A stretch of 64,000 bases of DNA from Stigmatella aurantiaca (GCF_900109545.1 NZ_FOAP01000012.1:186001-250000); one strand, 5' to 3'; counted from the first letter of the stretch, positions 27,167-35,852 are shown. Made by a program: numbers and translations. Notes: a model not told the origin generated them from the letters alone.

Positions 27167-29548
27167 TCAAAGCCCCGCGGTCTTCACCACAGGAACCTTC
27201 GCGGGGCGCCCGTAAAGCAATTGGTAAGTGTTGTACGAACGCAGCACGCGCTTGATGTAGCCGCGCGTCTCCGCGATGGGCACTTCCTCCACCCACGCGT
27301 CCAGCGGCATCCCCGGGCGCTCGGAGCGCCAGCGGTTCACCGCCCCCGAGCCCGCGTTGTAGCTGCCCACCGCGAAGGGCGTGTGCCCGTCGAACTTCTT
27401 GATCAGCTCGCCCAGGTAGTGCGCGCCCAGGCGGATGTTGAGGTCCGGCTCCAGCAGGGCCTCCACCCGGAAGTTCTTGATCTTCAGCTGCTGGGCCACG
27501 CCCTTGGCCGTGTACGGCATGAGCTGCGTGAGCCCCAGCGCCCCAGCCCACGAGAGCGCCTTGGGATCCAACGCGCTCTCCTCGCGCATCAGCGCCTGCA
27601 GCAGGTCCGGCTCCACCCCCGCCGTCCGGGTGTGCTTTTCGATCAGCTCCCGGAACGCATTGGGGTAGGCGATCTCCCACACGGACCGCGTCTGTGGGGT
27701 AATCCGCCCGCCCAGGTCCCGGCGCAGGGCCACGCGGGCCACGGCGTGGGCGGAGCGCTCGTCCCCGGCCAGGGACAGCAGGTGGACGATGAGGCGCACG
27801 GACTCGGGCGGCAGCCCGGTGCGGTTGACCGCGAGCAGCTCGGAGGACACCGCCTCCGGGAAGCCCAGGCGCATCATCTCCACGCCGGCCAGGAAGTGAG
27901 AATCCTTCTGCATGGTGCCCGCGTGCAGGGGCCAGGGGCTGGCGGCCTCCGGGGCGAAGACGAGCTGCGGGGCGATACGCTCCAGGCGCTCCTTGTCCAC
28001 CTCGCCGAGCTGCGTGCGCGCCATCAGCCCGTAGTAGGTGGCCGGGTGCTCCACGGCCAGCTTCTCGAAGAGCGCCACCGCGCCGGGCATGTCCCCGCGC
28101 TCCTGCAACGTGCGCGCCCGCCAGTACTGGGCCCGCTCCACGTCATAGGACTCGTCCGCGTCCGCGAAGCGCTGCTCGATGCGCGACAGCAGCTCCAGTC
28201 CTCCGTCCGGAGCCTTCCGGGTGCGGGCGATCCAGAACGCCTTGAAGAGCGCCTCGCCCAGGAAGTCACCCTTCGGGTAGTTGCGCTCCAGCTCCTCCAG
28301 CCGCGCGAGCGCCGGATCCAACTGGCCCGTCTTCACGTACAGATCGGCCGCGTAGAAGAGCGCGTCGTCCGCGAAGGAGTGGCCGGGGAACTCGCGGGCC
28401 AGGCGCTCGTACGTCTCCGTGCCGCGCTTGAGCTCCACGATGGAGCGCGAGGAGCCGAGCACGTACAGCGCCCGGGGCAACAGGTCCGCGTCCTGGCACT
28501 TCTCCACCACCGGCACGAGCGTGGCGATGGCGCGCGTGTGCTGGCGCTCCTTGCGCATGCCCTTGCCGAAGGCGAAGTGCGCCCGGCACGCCAGCGGCTC
28601 CGGCAGCTTCAGCGTGGGCAGGAGCGGCTCGAGCGCGGTGAGCCCCTGCTTGTTGCGGTGCAACTCGATGAGCTGCTCGGCGCGCGCCACCTGGGCCTCC
28701 AGGGGCGGCTTGAGCCCCTTGAGCCGGCGCTCGGCCTGCTTCGTCATCGGCGACAGGGGGTAGCGGGCCCACAGCTTCCAGAGCGCCTCGCGCTCGCGCT
28801 CGCGGTCCTTCTTCTCCACGGCGATGTCGGCGGTGGCCAGGAGCGCCTCGGCGCCCACGCTGCGGCCAAAGGACACGGCGGGCCGGGCCGTCAGCGGCGC
28901 GAGCGCCGCCATGGCCCCGTCATGGTCCTTCTTCTTGCGCAGCACGCGCGCCATGCCCAGCCGGGCGTCCACGTACAGCTTCGAGTCCTCCGGCACCCGG
29001 CCCAGCAGCGCCGCCGACTCCTCGAAGCGCCCCAGCTGCTCGAGCGCCATGCCCGCATGCGTGAGGCACCGGTCGCGCAGCGCGGGGTAGTCCTCCGCCA
29101 GGGCCGTCATCTCCTCGGCCGCGCGCGCATTGTCCCCGGCCCGCACGGCGCTCAGCGCCCGCAGGTACCGCACGGGCAGCGCGTTGCCCTCCAGGTGCAG
29201 CAGCGCCCGGGCCCGGACGTAGAGGCCGCGGTCGAACGCCTCCTTGGCCTCCTTGAGCCGCCCCTCGGCGAAGTACGGCGACAGATCGTTCAGCCCGTAC
29301 GCCCGGCCCTTGTCGACCCGGACCTTGGCGGGCTCGACCCACGGCAGGGGGAAGGCGGGGTTGAATACCTCCACATACCCCTCGGGCAGCGGCGTCTTCT
29401 CGGCGTCCGGAGGCGGCCCCAGCAAGGCCTCCGAGGGAGCACCCTCGGTGCGCGGCTGCGGGGCGGAGGTGGGCTCGGAGGCCACGGGCTGCGCGGCCGC
29501 GAGCGACACGAAGGAGGCAAGAGCGAGGAACAGGAGGACGGAGTTCAT
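27167..29548 (-). CDS. Soluble lytic murein transglycosylase with long repeat superhelix
   Basis: A 793-residue exported protein. The ATG at 29548 begins a clear signal peptide (MNSVLLFLALASFVSLAAAQ). Residues about 90-600 are TPR-like helical repeats (for example DDALFYAADLYVKTGQLDPA), and the C-terminus is an SLT domain with catalytic Glu in ALMREESALDPKA, then GALGLTQLMPYTA and AVGSYNAGSGAVNRW. This is the Slt70 plan: a superhelical ring plus a lysozyme-like domain that cuts peptidoglycan to 1,6-anhydromuropeptides in the periplasm. Longer reading frames in this register run through the sensor kinase on the other strand and are shadows. It is divergent from the sensor kinase at 29657 and lies 50 nt upstream of selA. 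Confidence 0.92.
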   Translation of the reverse strand: MNSVLLFLALASFVSLAAAQPVASEPTSAPQPRTEGAPSEALLGPPPDAEKTPLPEGYVEVFNPAFPLPWVEPAKVRVDKGRAYGLNDLSPYFAEGRLKEAKEAFDRGLYVRARALLHLEGNALPVRYLRALSAVRAGDNARAAEEMTALAEDYPALRDRCLTHAGMALEQLGRFEESAALLGRVPEDSKLYVDARLGMARVLRKKKDHDGAMAALAPLTARPAVSFGRSVGAEALLATADIAVEKKDREREREALWKLWARYPLSPMTKQAERRLKGLKPPLEAQVARAEQLIELHRNKQGLTALEPLLPTLKLPEPLACRAHFAFGKGMRKERQHTRAIATLVPVVEKCQDADLLPRALYVLGSSRSIVELKRGTETYERLAREFPGHSFADDALFYAADLYVKTGQLDPALARLEELERNYPKGDFLGEALFKAFWIARTRKAPDGGLELLSRIEQRFADADESYDVERAQYWRARTLQERGDMPGAVALFEKLAVEHPATYYGLMARTQLGEVDKERLERIAPQLVFAPEAASPWPLHAGTMQKDSHFLAGVEMMRLGFPEAVSSELLAVNRTGLPPESVRLIVHLLSLAGDERSAHAVARVALRRDLGGRITPQTRSVWEIAYPNAFRELIEKHTRTAGVEPDLLQALMREESALDPKALSWAGALGLTQLMPYTAKGVAQQLKIKNFRVEALLEPDLNIRLGAHYLGELIKKFDGHTPFAVGSYNAGSGAVNRWRSERPGMPLDAWVEEVPIAETRGYIKRVLRSYNTYQLLYGRPAKVPVVKTAGL

Positions 29549-29656
29549 GCGGGGGGGCCTAAGGCCCTGTGGGATGCGCTCGGGCACGCCCGAGGACAAC
29601 GGAGAGCAGTCGAAAAATTTCCGGAGGCGGACACAGGTTAGACTGTTCGCCCACCC

Positions 29657-31903
29657 ATGGATATCCCTACCCAGAACGCGCTGTTCGCCTCGGTTGTCGG
29701 CCTGGCGCTGGCACTGGCCATGCTCCTGCGGTCGGGCCGCTCCCGGGCGATGACGCTGTACTCCCTCTTCGCCCTGAACGTGGCGGGGTACTACCTCGCC
29801 TCCTTCGTTCACAGCATCGCCCCCGCCGCGGACTATCCGTGGATTGCCCGCATCTCGCTGGGTGCCGTCCTCCTGCTGCTGGCGCTGGTGCCGGGCGCGG
29901 CCGTGGGGTTCTTCCTGGAATTCCTGAGCGTCGCCAAGGGCACCCATGCGGCCGCCCGCCGGCTTGCCCTGCTGTCGGCGGTGCTGGGCCTGTCGGTGGC
30001 GGTGACGCCGCTGGCGGAGCGCTCGTGGGCCCAGTTCGGCCTGAGCGTGTGGGTGCTGGGGGTCCTGCTCATCTCGGTGAGCCTGCTGTTCCTGCGGGTC
30101 CGCAGCCAGCAGTCGCGCATCGAGCGGCTGCGGCTGACGTACCTGGCCATTGGCGCGGGGGTCTGCATCGTCCTGTCCCTGGTGGACCTGGTCAGCAGCC
30201 ACTACCGGCTTCCCCTGCCCTCGCTGGGGGCGGTCTTCACCACGCTCTACCTGGTCTTCCTGTCCCAGACGCTCCGCAAGCTGCGGCTGATGGACCTGAA
30301 CGAGCTGCTCGGCAAGCTCGCCGCGCAGGCGGTGCTGGCGCTGCTGCTCGCGGCCGTGTTCTCGGTGCTCACTTCGTGGGTGAAGGAGAACACCCTCCAG
30401 CTGCTCTTCAACACGGTGGTGGCGACCTTCATCATCATCATCCTGCTGGAGCCGCTGGGGGCCAAGGTCGACGCGCAGATGGTGCGCATCCTCTTCCGCG
30501 AGCGCTTCGAGCTGCTCGGGGCCCTGGGCGCGCTCCAGGCGCGCATGGCCACCGTCATCGACATCGGCGAGGTGACGCGGATGACGCTGGACACCCTCCA
30601 CGAGACGGGCCGCGTCACCCACGTCTCCATCTACCTGCTGGCGGAGGACAAGCCCGGCTACCGGCTGCTGGACTCCCGGGGGCCCCCGCCGGAGGGGTTC
30701 CTGGACACGGCCGCGGCGCGCGGCCTGCTGCTGATGGTGGCCTCCGGACAGAAGGCGGTGCTGCTGGAGAACCTGGACAGCCGGATGAAGGCGCTCCGGG
30801 CCCAGCTCACCGAGGGCAAGCGCTTCCGCGACGAGCTCAAGCGGCTCAACGACACCCGGGGCGCGCTGGTGAAGATGCTGGCGGGCATCACCGTGCCCCT
30901 GATGGGCAATGACCGCGTCATCGGCTTTCTGAACCTGTGGGACGAGCGCGTGCCGGAGGCCTACGCGTCCGACGAGATCGCCCTCATCCTCAAGGTCGCC
31001 GAGCGCCTGGCCACCGTGCTGGAGAACTCGAAGCTGTACGAGAAGATCCGCGAGCGCGACCGCCTGGCGGCCCTGGGCGAGATGGCGGCGGGCCTGGCGC
31101 ATGAAATCCGCAACCCGCTGGGCGCCATCAAGGGCGCCGCGCAGTGCCTGGACCCGCGGCGGCTGCCGGGCGAGGACGGGGAGTTCCTGGGCGTCATCGT
31201 CGAGGAGGTCAACCGGCTCAACGGCGTCGTCACCGCGTTTCTCGACTACGCGCGCCCGCTCAAGCAGAACTTCGGGCCCACGGACCTCAACGAGGTGGTG
31301 ACGCGCACCATGCGCCTCATCCAGAACGACGTGCCCAAGGAGATGAACCTCGCGGTGGAGCTGGACCTGACCGTGCCCAAGGTGGACGCGGACGCGGAGC
31401 AGCTCAAGCAGGTGCTCATCAACCTGGTGCAGAACGCGGTGCAGGCCATCGACACCTCCGGGGGGCGCATCACCGTGCGCACCCTGAAGCCGGACCGCTT
31501 CGGCGAGTTCCGCAGCAACGTGGCCGAGTCCGTCGAGGTGCACGTGTTCGACACCGGCCCGGGCATCCCCGTGGATCATCAGCAGCACATCTTCGTGCCC
31601 TTCTTCACCACCAAGCAGAAGGGCACGGGGCTGGGGCTGGCCATCTGCCAGCGCATTGTCAAGAATCACGGCGGGAGCATCTCGGTGCAGAGCAAGCCCG
31701 GCGAGGGGTGCACCATCATCGTCCGGTTTCCCGCGCTTCCCTCCGAGCAGCCGCCCGCGGAGGCGGCTCCTGCTCCGGAGTGGACACCCATGCTGCCCCC
31801 CGCCTCCTCCCAGAGTCTGCCCCAGGAGACACTCCGGGAGGGTCCCCTTCCCCCACCCGCCGAGAGCCGGTCAAAACGGGAAAAGAAGAGCAAGTCCCTG
31901 TAA
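29657..31903 (+). CDS. Membrane sensor histidine kinase with GAF domain (NtrB-like)
   Basis: A 748-residue kinase. The first 280 residues contain about eight hydrophobic segments (LFASVVGLALALAMLL, ISLGAVLLLLALVPGAAVGF, VLGVLLISVSLLFLRV and others), so input is sensed in or through the membrane. A GAF-like region (about 290-480) and a coiled coil follow. The HisKA/HATPase part has GEMAAGLAHEIRNPLGAIKG, NLVQNAVQAID and DTGPGIPVD, then KGTGLGLAICQRIVKNHGG; the spacing is NtrB-like. No receiver follows. A CheB-like response regulator starts 69 nt downstream on the same strand and is the obvious partner candidate. The start codon has no clear ribosome binding site. Confidence 0.9.
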   Translation: MDIPTQNALFASVVGLALALAMLLRSGRSRAMTLYSLFALNVAGYYLASFVHSIAPAADYPWIARISLGAVLLLLALVPGAAVGFFLEFLSVAKGTHAAARRLALLSAVLGLSVAVTPLAERSWAQFGLSVWVLGVLLISVSLLFLRVRSQQSRIERLRLTYLAIGAGVCIVLSLVDLVSSHYRLPLPSLGAVFTTLYLVFLSQTLRKLRLMDLNELLGKLAAQAVLALLLAAVFSVLTSWVKENTLQLLFNTVVATFIIIILLEPLGAKVDAQMVRILFRERFELLGALGALQARMATVIDIGEVTRMTLDTLHETGRVTHVSIYLLAEDKPGYRLLDSRGPPPEGFLDTAAARGLLLMVASGQKAVLLENLDSRMKALRAQLTEGKRFRDELKRLNDTRGALVKMLAGITVPLMGNDRVIGFLNLWDERVPEAYASDEIALILKVAERLATVLENSKLYEKIRERDRLAALGEMAAGLAHEIRNPLGAIKGAAQCLDPRRLPGEDGEFLGVIVEEVNRLNGVVTAFLDYARPLKQNFGPTDLNEVVTRTMRLIQNDVPKEMNLAVELDLTVPKVDADAEQLKQVLINLVQNAVQAIDTSGGRITVRTLKPDRFGEFRSNVAESVEVHVFDTGPGIPVDHQQHIFVPFFTTKQKGTGLGLAICQRIVKNHGGSISVQSKPGEGCTIIVRFPALPSEQPPAEAAPAPEWTPMLPPASSQSLPQETLREGPLPPPAESRSKREKKSKSL

Positions 31904-31971
31904 TGAACCTCGGAGCCATAGGCGCGCACCGCAGGGTGGAGTAGAAAAGGCCCCAAGCCTGGAGATCCTTC

Positions 31972-33009
31972 ATGAGCAAGCCCATTCAAGTCCTCCTCAC
32001 CGATGATTCGCCCACGATGCTCCAGGTGCTCACGCGGCTGCTGTCCGCGCAGCCGGACGTGAGCGTGGTGGGCACGGCCCGAGACGGCGAGGAGGCCGTG
32101 GCCCTCTCGCGTTCGCTGAAGCCGGACGTCATCACCCTGGACGTGCAGATGCCGGGCATGGACGGCCTGGGCGCCACCGAGCGCATCATGTCCGAGTCGC
32201 CCTGCCGCATCCTCATGGTGTCGGGCGCGCCGGACACGGACCTGTCCTTCCGGGCGCTCCAGGCCGGAGCCCTGGAAGTCATCGCCAAGCCGCAGGGCGC
32301 CCCGGAGGACGTGGCGCGCTTCGGCGTCCGGCTGCTGTCGGCCATCCGGCTGCTGGCCGAGGTGCCGCTGGTGACCCAGCGCCACGAGGGCCGCGCCACG
32401 GCACCGGCGCTGCCGCCGGGCTCGCGCGTGGCGGGCTTTGGCCTGACGGCGTCCATCGGCGGGCCCACGTCGCTGGCCTCGCTCCTGTGGCTGCTGCCGC
32501 GCAGCCTGCCCTTCCCGCTGTTCATCGCCCAGCACATCACCCCGGGCTTTACCGTGGGCCTGCACCGGTGGCTCTCCTCGCTGTCGCCGCTGCCGGTGGA
32601 GATCGCCCGCGCCACGGAGCAGCCCCGGGCGGGCACCGTGTACCTGCCGCCGGATGGGCACCACCTGCGCGTGGGGCCCCAGGGCGAGCTCGTGGTGGAG
32701 CGCGCCTCGGGCAGCACGTTCCCCTCGGGCGACTTGCTGCTCGCCTCGATGGCGCGCGCCTATGGCGTGCACTCGGCGGGCGCGGTGCTCAGCGGCATGG
32801 GTGAGGAGGGCGCGGTGGGGCTGATGGCCATCCGGCGCGCCGGCGGTCTCACCTTCGCCCAGGAGCCGGAGACGTGTCTGGTGGCGGGGATGCCGGAGGC
32901 GGCGCTCCGCAACAAGGCCACCGAGCAGATCGTCTCGCCCGAGACGCTGGCCACGGTGCTGCGCTCGCTGGAAGGCGTGCAGCTCGTGCCGAGCACGCCG
33001 GGCATGTAG
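31972..33009 (+). CDS. cheB: CheB-like receiver-methylesterase with altered active-site Asp
   Basis: A 345-residue CheB homologue: receiver domain (1-120) with DDSP at 11-14 and phospho-acceptor Asp57 in ITLDVQMPGMDG, then a methylesterase domain (about 150-335). CheB removes methyl groups from, or deamidates, chemoreceptor glutamates. The Ser of the triad is kept (Ser161 in TASIGGP), as is the His (His188 in IAQHITPG), but the Asp of GMGxDGA is Glu279 in GMGEEGA. That conservative change might slow the enzyme or tune it. No cheA, cheR, cheW or receptor gene lies near; the neighbours are a sensor kinase and a zinc-ribbon protein, so control by a non-CheA kinase is possible. It has good codon bias and a usual length. 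Confidence 0.88.
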   Translation: MSKPIQVLLTDDSPTMLQVLTRLLSAQPDVSVVGTARDGEEAVALSRSLKPDVITLDVQMPGMDGLGATERIMSESPCRILMVSGAPDTDLSFRALQAGALEVIAKPQGAPEDVARFGVRLLSAIRLLAEVPLVTQRHEGRATAPALPPGSRVAGFGLTASIGGPTSLASLLWLLPRSLPFPLFIAQHITPGFTVGLHRWLSSLSPLPVEIARATEQPRAGTVYLPPDGHHLRVGPQGELVVERASGSTFPSGDLLLASMARAYGVHSAGAVLSGMGEEGAVGLMAIRRAGGLTFAQEPETCLVAGMPEAALRNKATEQIVSPETLATVLRSLEGVQLVPSTPGM

Positions 33010-33030
33010 CCCCGGCCGTCAGGCTCCCGG

Positions 33031-33672
33031 ATGAGTTCCTGCCCCTTCTGCTACGGGACGCTGCTGCCGACCTTCACCCACGGGCTTCCGCGGGAGAAGT
33101 GCGGCCGGTGCGCCGCGCTCTGGTTCGAGGGCGAGGGGCTGGAGACGGTGATGGGCGCCTCCGCCACGCGCGCGCTCCTGGCGAAGGCCCAGGGCAAGCA
33201 TGGGGAGTGCAAGGACTGCGACACGCCCCTGACGGCCCAGGAGCCCCGGTGCCCGGAGTGTGGCCGGGACGCGCCGAGCTGTCCCAAGTGCGGCATCGCC
33301 CCGCTGTCGGTGACGCACATCCGGGGCGTGGAAGTGGACGTCTGCGTCCGCTGCCACGGCATGGCGCTGGACACCGGTGAGTTGGAGCAGTTGCTGGAGC
33401 GGGCCGGAGACGAGCCTGCCCCCCCTCCTGCGGCATCCCCGGTCCGGAAGAAGGACACGCTGCGCTGTGCCTCCTGCCAGCGGACCCTCCGGCCCGAACA
33501 TGCCTTCGCCTCGGGCAGCAAGCTCTATTGCGGAAGCTGTGCACCCGAGGAGGCTTCGCCCTACGACGCCGAAATGGCGTCTCACACCTCCCGGGACGGA
33601 GACCAGCCCGCCGCGTCAACGGATCCAGTTTCGCGCGCACTGGGCTGGCTCTTCTCGCATATCAACGGCTGA
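33031..33672 (+). CDS. Zinc-ribbon protein with eight CxxC motifs
   Basis: A 213-residue cytoplasmic protein with eight Cys pairs (CPFC, CGRC, CKDC, CPEC, CPKC, CVRC, CASC, CGSC), enough for about four zinc ribbons. The repeated layout with KCGRCAALWFEGEGLE and CVRCHGMALDTGELE matches the TFIIB-type zinc-finger family seen in many bacteria, where the ribbon is followed by W/L-x-G-E-L-E. Such proteins probably bind nucleic acid or protein partners; no enzymatic motif is seen. The C-terminal 40 residues are polar and loosely structured. It starts 21 nt after cheB on the same strand and is probably co-transcribed with it and the kinase. Confidence 0.8.
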   Translation: MSSCPFCYGTLLPTFTHGLPREKCGRCAALWFEGEGLETVMGASATRALLAKAQGKHGECKDCDTPLTAQEPRCPECGRDAPSCPKCGIAPLSVTHIRGVEVDVCVRCHGMALDTGELEQLLERAGDEPAPPPAASPVRKKDTLRCASCQRTLRPEHAFASGSKLYCGSCAPEEASPYDAEMASHTSRDGDQPAASTDPVSRALGWLFSHING

Positions 33673-33678
33673 GCCCAG

Positions 33679-33698
33679 AGCCGTTTCCCCTCACGGCT
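33679..33698. terminator. Stem-loop between convergent zinc-ribbon and DUF2721 genes
   Basis: AGCCGT (33679-33684) pairs with ACGGCT (33693-33698) around an 8-nt pyrimidine loop, with GAGCCC/GGGGCTC flanks able to extend pairing. It sits where two convergent genes meet and overlaps the last codons of the minus-strand gene. A short T run follows on the plus side only. Confidence 0.4.
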
Positions 33699-34089
33699 TT
33701 CGGGGCTCCAGATCACCAAGTTGGATTTGCAGCGCCCGGATGGAGATCTGAATCTCCCAGATGGACAGGGCCAGGGATGCCAGGAGCAGCAGCAAGCTCC
33801 CAGCGAAGACCGCCTCTCCGGCGCGGCCCATGCCCGCGAAGAGCAAGAGCATGCACACCACGCACAGAAACAGGCTGGAGACGCCCAGGAACTGCATGTC
33901 GCGGATCAACCGGACCCGGACCTTCAGGTTCTCGATCTGAGGCAGCAGCAAGGCATCGGGATTCGCCTTGTATTGCGCGTGCATCGTCCGGCTCAGCGCG
34001 GCGAGAGCCAGGAACCTGTTGGTGTACGCCAGCAGCAACAACGACACGGTCGGGAAGAGCAGGCCGGGCGTGGTGAGCGTCAGTTCCAT
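33691..34089 (-). CDS. DUF2721 family small membrane protein
   Basis: A 132-residue protein with three hydrophobic segments: near the N-terminus (LLFPTVSLLLLAYTNRFLAL), then FLGVSSLFLCVVCMLLLFAG and AVFAGSLLLLLASLALSIWE. The middle loop has RTMHAQYKANP and NLKVRVRLIRDM. The pattern fits the DUF2721 family of inner-membrane proteins, whose function is unknown. The ATG at 34089 gives MELTLTTPGLLFP. The first eight codons and the leader of this gene are repeated in the same orientation at 35823-35849, on the other side of the toxin-like island, which suggests that the island was inserted at this start site. No partner gene is evident. Confidence 0.75.
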   Translation of the reverse strand: MELTLTTPGLLFPTVSLLLLAYTNRFLALAALSRTMHAQYKANPDALLLPQIENLKVRVRLIRDMQFLGVSSLFLCVVCMLLLFAGMGRAGEAVFAGSLLLLLASLALSIWEIQISIRALQIQLGDLEPRKP

Positions 34090-34092
34090 CCC
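34066..34092. repeat. Direct repeat copy A at left edge of island
   Basis: These 27 bases match 35823-35849 in the same orientation with one mismatch (26/27). Copy A holds the start codon and first codons of the DUF2721 gene on the minus strand (MELTLTTP). Beyond the core, loose similarity continues for about a dozen bases. Confidence 0.85.
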
Positions 34093-34130
34093 GGCATGAT
34101 AAACCCGGCCGGCCACCTCGACGGGAACCC

Positions 34131-35048
34131 ATGAAGCTGCGTGTCCACGCCTGCCTTGTCTTGCTGTTCTTTCTCCCGGCATGCGCGACGACCGCGCCGG
34201 CTCCGAGAGGAGCGGGAGCCCGAACCCAAAGAATCGCCAACCTCCAGCGAGCAGCGGCCCTTCCTTGGAAAGACGAGGGACGGTGCATCGTCCGGGAGGC
34301 GTCTCATGCCTGGCCCGTGGTGGTGGAGCGATGCTTCCACGCACTCGACCACGAGAAGATCCGCTTTCGGGACCCCACCGGGAAATGCGCCATCGCTTCC
34401 GCCGGTGCGGCTGCCATGGGAATCGGTGTCTGCGCCCTGGTGGCACCCGAGATCATCGTGGGGGCGGTCATCATCACCGGTGTGGTGGTGGTAGCAGCCG
34501 CCATCCAAGACGAACTGGACAGTCCTACCTCGAAGGGGGTCCATCCCGGGGAGACTGAGCCTGGGCTGCAAGCGAAGCCCGCTCCACACGCGCTCCTGGC
34601 CAACAAACGAAGGCCCCAATCGGAGCCCTCTGGACAAGGATGGCCTCCGCTCACCCCACCTGGACCTACGGAGCGGGCAAGAGCCCCTGATTGCATCCCT
34701 CGGCCAGTGCCACACTTGGGCGGTGACGCCTTGCACAATACCTGTGCCGATAGGGTTCCGCAGAATGCCTTTCCCGGCTCGGACGTGCTCGTCAATGGCA
34801 AGAACTTCGATGCGCTTCAACTGCGCGCACGTGTTCTATGGGAAGTCAAAACTGACAACTTCGCGACGTACACAGCCGACCTTCAAGACATCGTGATCGA
34901 TAAACAAGCCGTGGAGTTGAAGCGTGAGCGCGAACTTGCCAGAGCTTGTGGTTTCGACTTTCGCGTTGGAGTGCGCAGTCCCCTGCACCAGTCGGCCTTG
35001 CTCGAAGTGGAACCCGATCTCGACATCACTGTCATGGATTGGTGCTGA
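34131..35048 (+). CDS. Lipoprotein with PD-(D/E)xK-like C-terminus, candidate toxin
   Basis: A 305-residue protein with a lipoprotein signal (LPAC, Cys18) and a hydrophobic stretch near 88-123 (ASAGAAAMGIGVCALVAPEI and on). The C-terminal 90 residues, after GKNFDALQLRARVLWEVKTD, carry an Asp...Glu-x-Lys arrangement (FDAL...WEVK) like restriction-endonuclease-fold toxins, and end ALLEVEPDLDITVMDWC. It resembles proteins annotated DUF6310 in cystobacterial genomes, from memory. The next gene starts one base after the stop, as in toxin-immunity pairs. Codon use is visibly less GC-biased than in flanking genes and the pair is bounded by a direct repeat, both signs of transfer. Nuclease activity and export route are inferred, not shown. 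Confidence 0.7.
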   Translation: MKLRVHACLVLLFFLPACATTAPAPRGAGARTQRIANLQRAAALPWKDEGRCIVREASHAWPVVVERCFHALDHEKIRFRDPTGKCAIASAGAAAMGIGVCALVAPEIIVGAVIITGVVVVAAAIQDELDSPTSKGVHPGETEPGLQAKPAPHALLANKRRPQSEPSGQGWPPLTPPGPTERARAPDCIPRPVPHLGGDALHNTCADRVPQNAFPGSDVLVNGKNFDALQLRARVLWEVKTDNFATYTADLQDIVIDKQAVELKRERELARACGFDFRVGVRSPLHQSALLEVEPDLDITVMDWC

Positions 35049-35049
35049 C

Positions 35050-35811
35050 ATGACGGCCACAGCCAGTTCATTGATCCTCAACGTCTATGCACCTGCGCTC
35101 GGGGATAACCCCAGCCGTGCAATCGCTGCAGTCCGTGGATTGGAACATGCGCTTCCAGGTCTGCGCATGGAGTGGACAATTTCTGATGAGGGTCAGCCCA
35201 TTCCCCTCGCGGATCGCGATGCATGGATTACCCGAGGGAGGCCCGAGGGAGGGGGATTTCCGCTCCTTCGCAACGGAGATGACCACTTCCGGGTGACCCT
35301 CTCCGGATGGGAGGTTCCAGCGGGCAGTTCACCGGACGGAAAGCCGTTGCTCCACATCCATGCGAAGCTTCCCTTGGACGAGACCGTCGTCGCCATGGCA
35401 GCCGATGTGCTGGAACGAGTCGCAGAGGGCGCTCACGCACTGTGGGGGCATGCGACACCACAACGCGCAGCAAAAGAGATAGCAGCGCAAACAAGCCGCC
35501 CCTTGAAGGGCCCCCACCGTCCGCCTCGGGGACTTCCCGTACTCAAAAAATCGGAGCACATCCAGTCCCCGGAAATTCCGCATCGATTGGGGTGGCTCAA
35601 TTACTGGTCGGCCGCTGCCGCCCAAAGCATCGGGTTCCCAGACCCGACCCGCGACGCAGACTTGCTCTTGCGAGCGCGGCGCACCTTGGCAGGTGGGTGG
35701 GTTGTCTGGCTCACGGATGCGCCGCTTGACCTCGACAATCCCTCGCACCTGAGCGTGCTACTGCGCACTTACGATCGATTTCCGGATATTGGCGGACGAT
35801 CAGCGCCCTGA
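35050..35811 (+). CDS. Partner of the candidate toxin, possible immunity protein (DUF5953-like)
   Basis: A 253-residue soluble protein with no signal peptide, beginning MTATASSLILNVYAPALGDN. The ATG at 35050 follows the toxin-like stop by one base, which decides the start over an in-frame upstream Met at 34924 inside the previous gene. The C-terminal part PHRLGWLNYWSAAAAQSIGF followed by an RTLAGGWVVWLTDAPLDL segment is the kind of sequence seen in cytoplasmic immunity proteins (Imm52-type) and in proteins I recall as DUF5953. Composition is less GC-rich than the neighbours. It probably neutralises the product of the upstream gene, from position and cellular location only. Confidence 0.65.
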   Translation: MTATASSLILNVYAPALGDNPSRAIAAVRGLEHALPGLRMEWTISDEGQPIPLADRDAWITRGRPEGGGFPLLRNGDDHFRVTLSGWEVPAGSSPDGKPLLHIHAKLPLDETVVAMAADVLERVAEGAHALWGHATPQRAAKEIAAQTSRPLKGPHRPPRGLPVLKKSEHIQSPEIPHRLGWLNYWSAAAAQSIGFPDPTRDADLLLRARRTLAGGWVVWLTDAPLDLDNPSHLSVLLRTYDRFPDIGGRSAP

Positions 35812-35822
35812 AAGCGCGGGCG

Positions 35823-35849
35823 GGGCGTGGTCAGCGTCAGTTCCATCCC
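35823..35849. repeat. Direct repeat copy B at right edge of island
   Basis: Second copy of the 27-bp repeat at 34066-34092. On the minus strand it still spells MELTLTTP, then runs into unrelated codons, so it is a stranded 5' fragment of the DUF2721 gene. It lies directly before the start of the ACT-domain gene. Confidence 0.85.
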
Positions 35850-35852
35850 ATT

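Noticed and set aside
29549-31669. Minus-strand frame joining the transglycosylase to a 700-residue upstream extension
   Set aside because: The extension lies antisense to the sensor kinase, has no homology pattern, and the signal peptide of the transglycosylase begins at 29548.
34131-35811. Prophage or transposon carrying the island
   Set aside because: No integrase, transposase, terminal inverted repeats or tRNA site was seen; only the direct repeat supports insertion.
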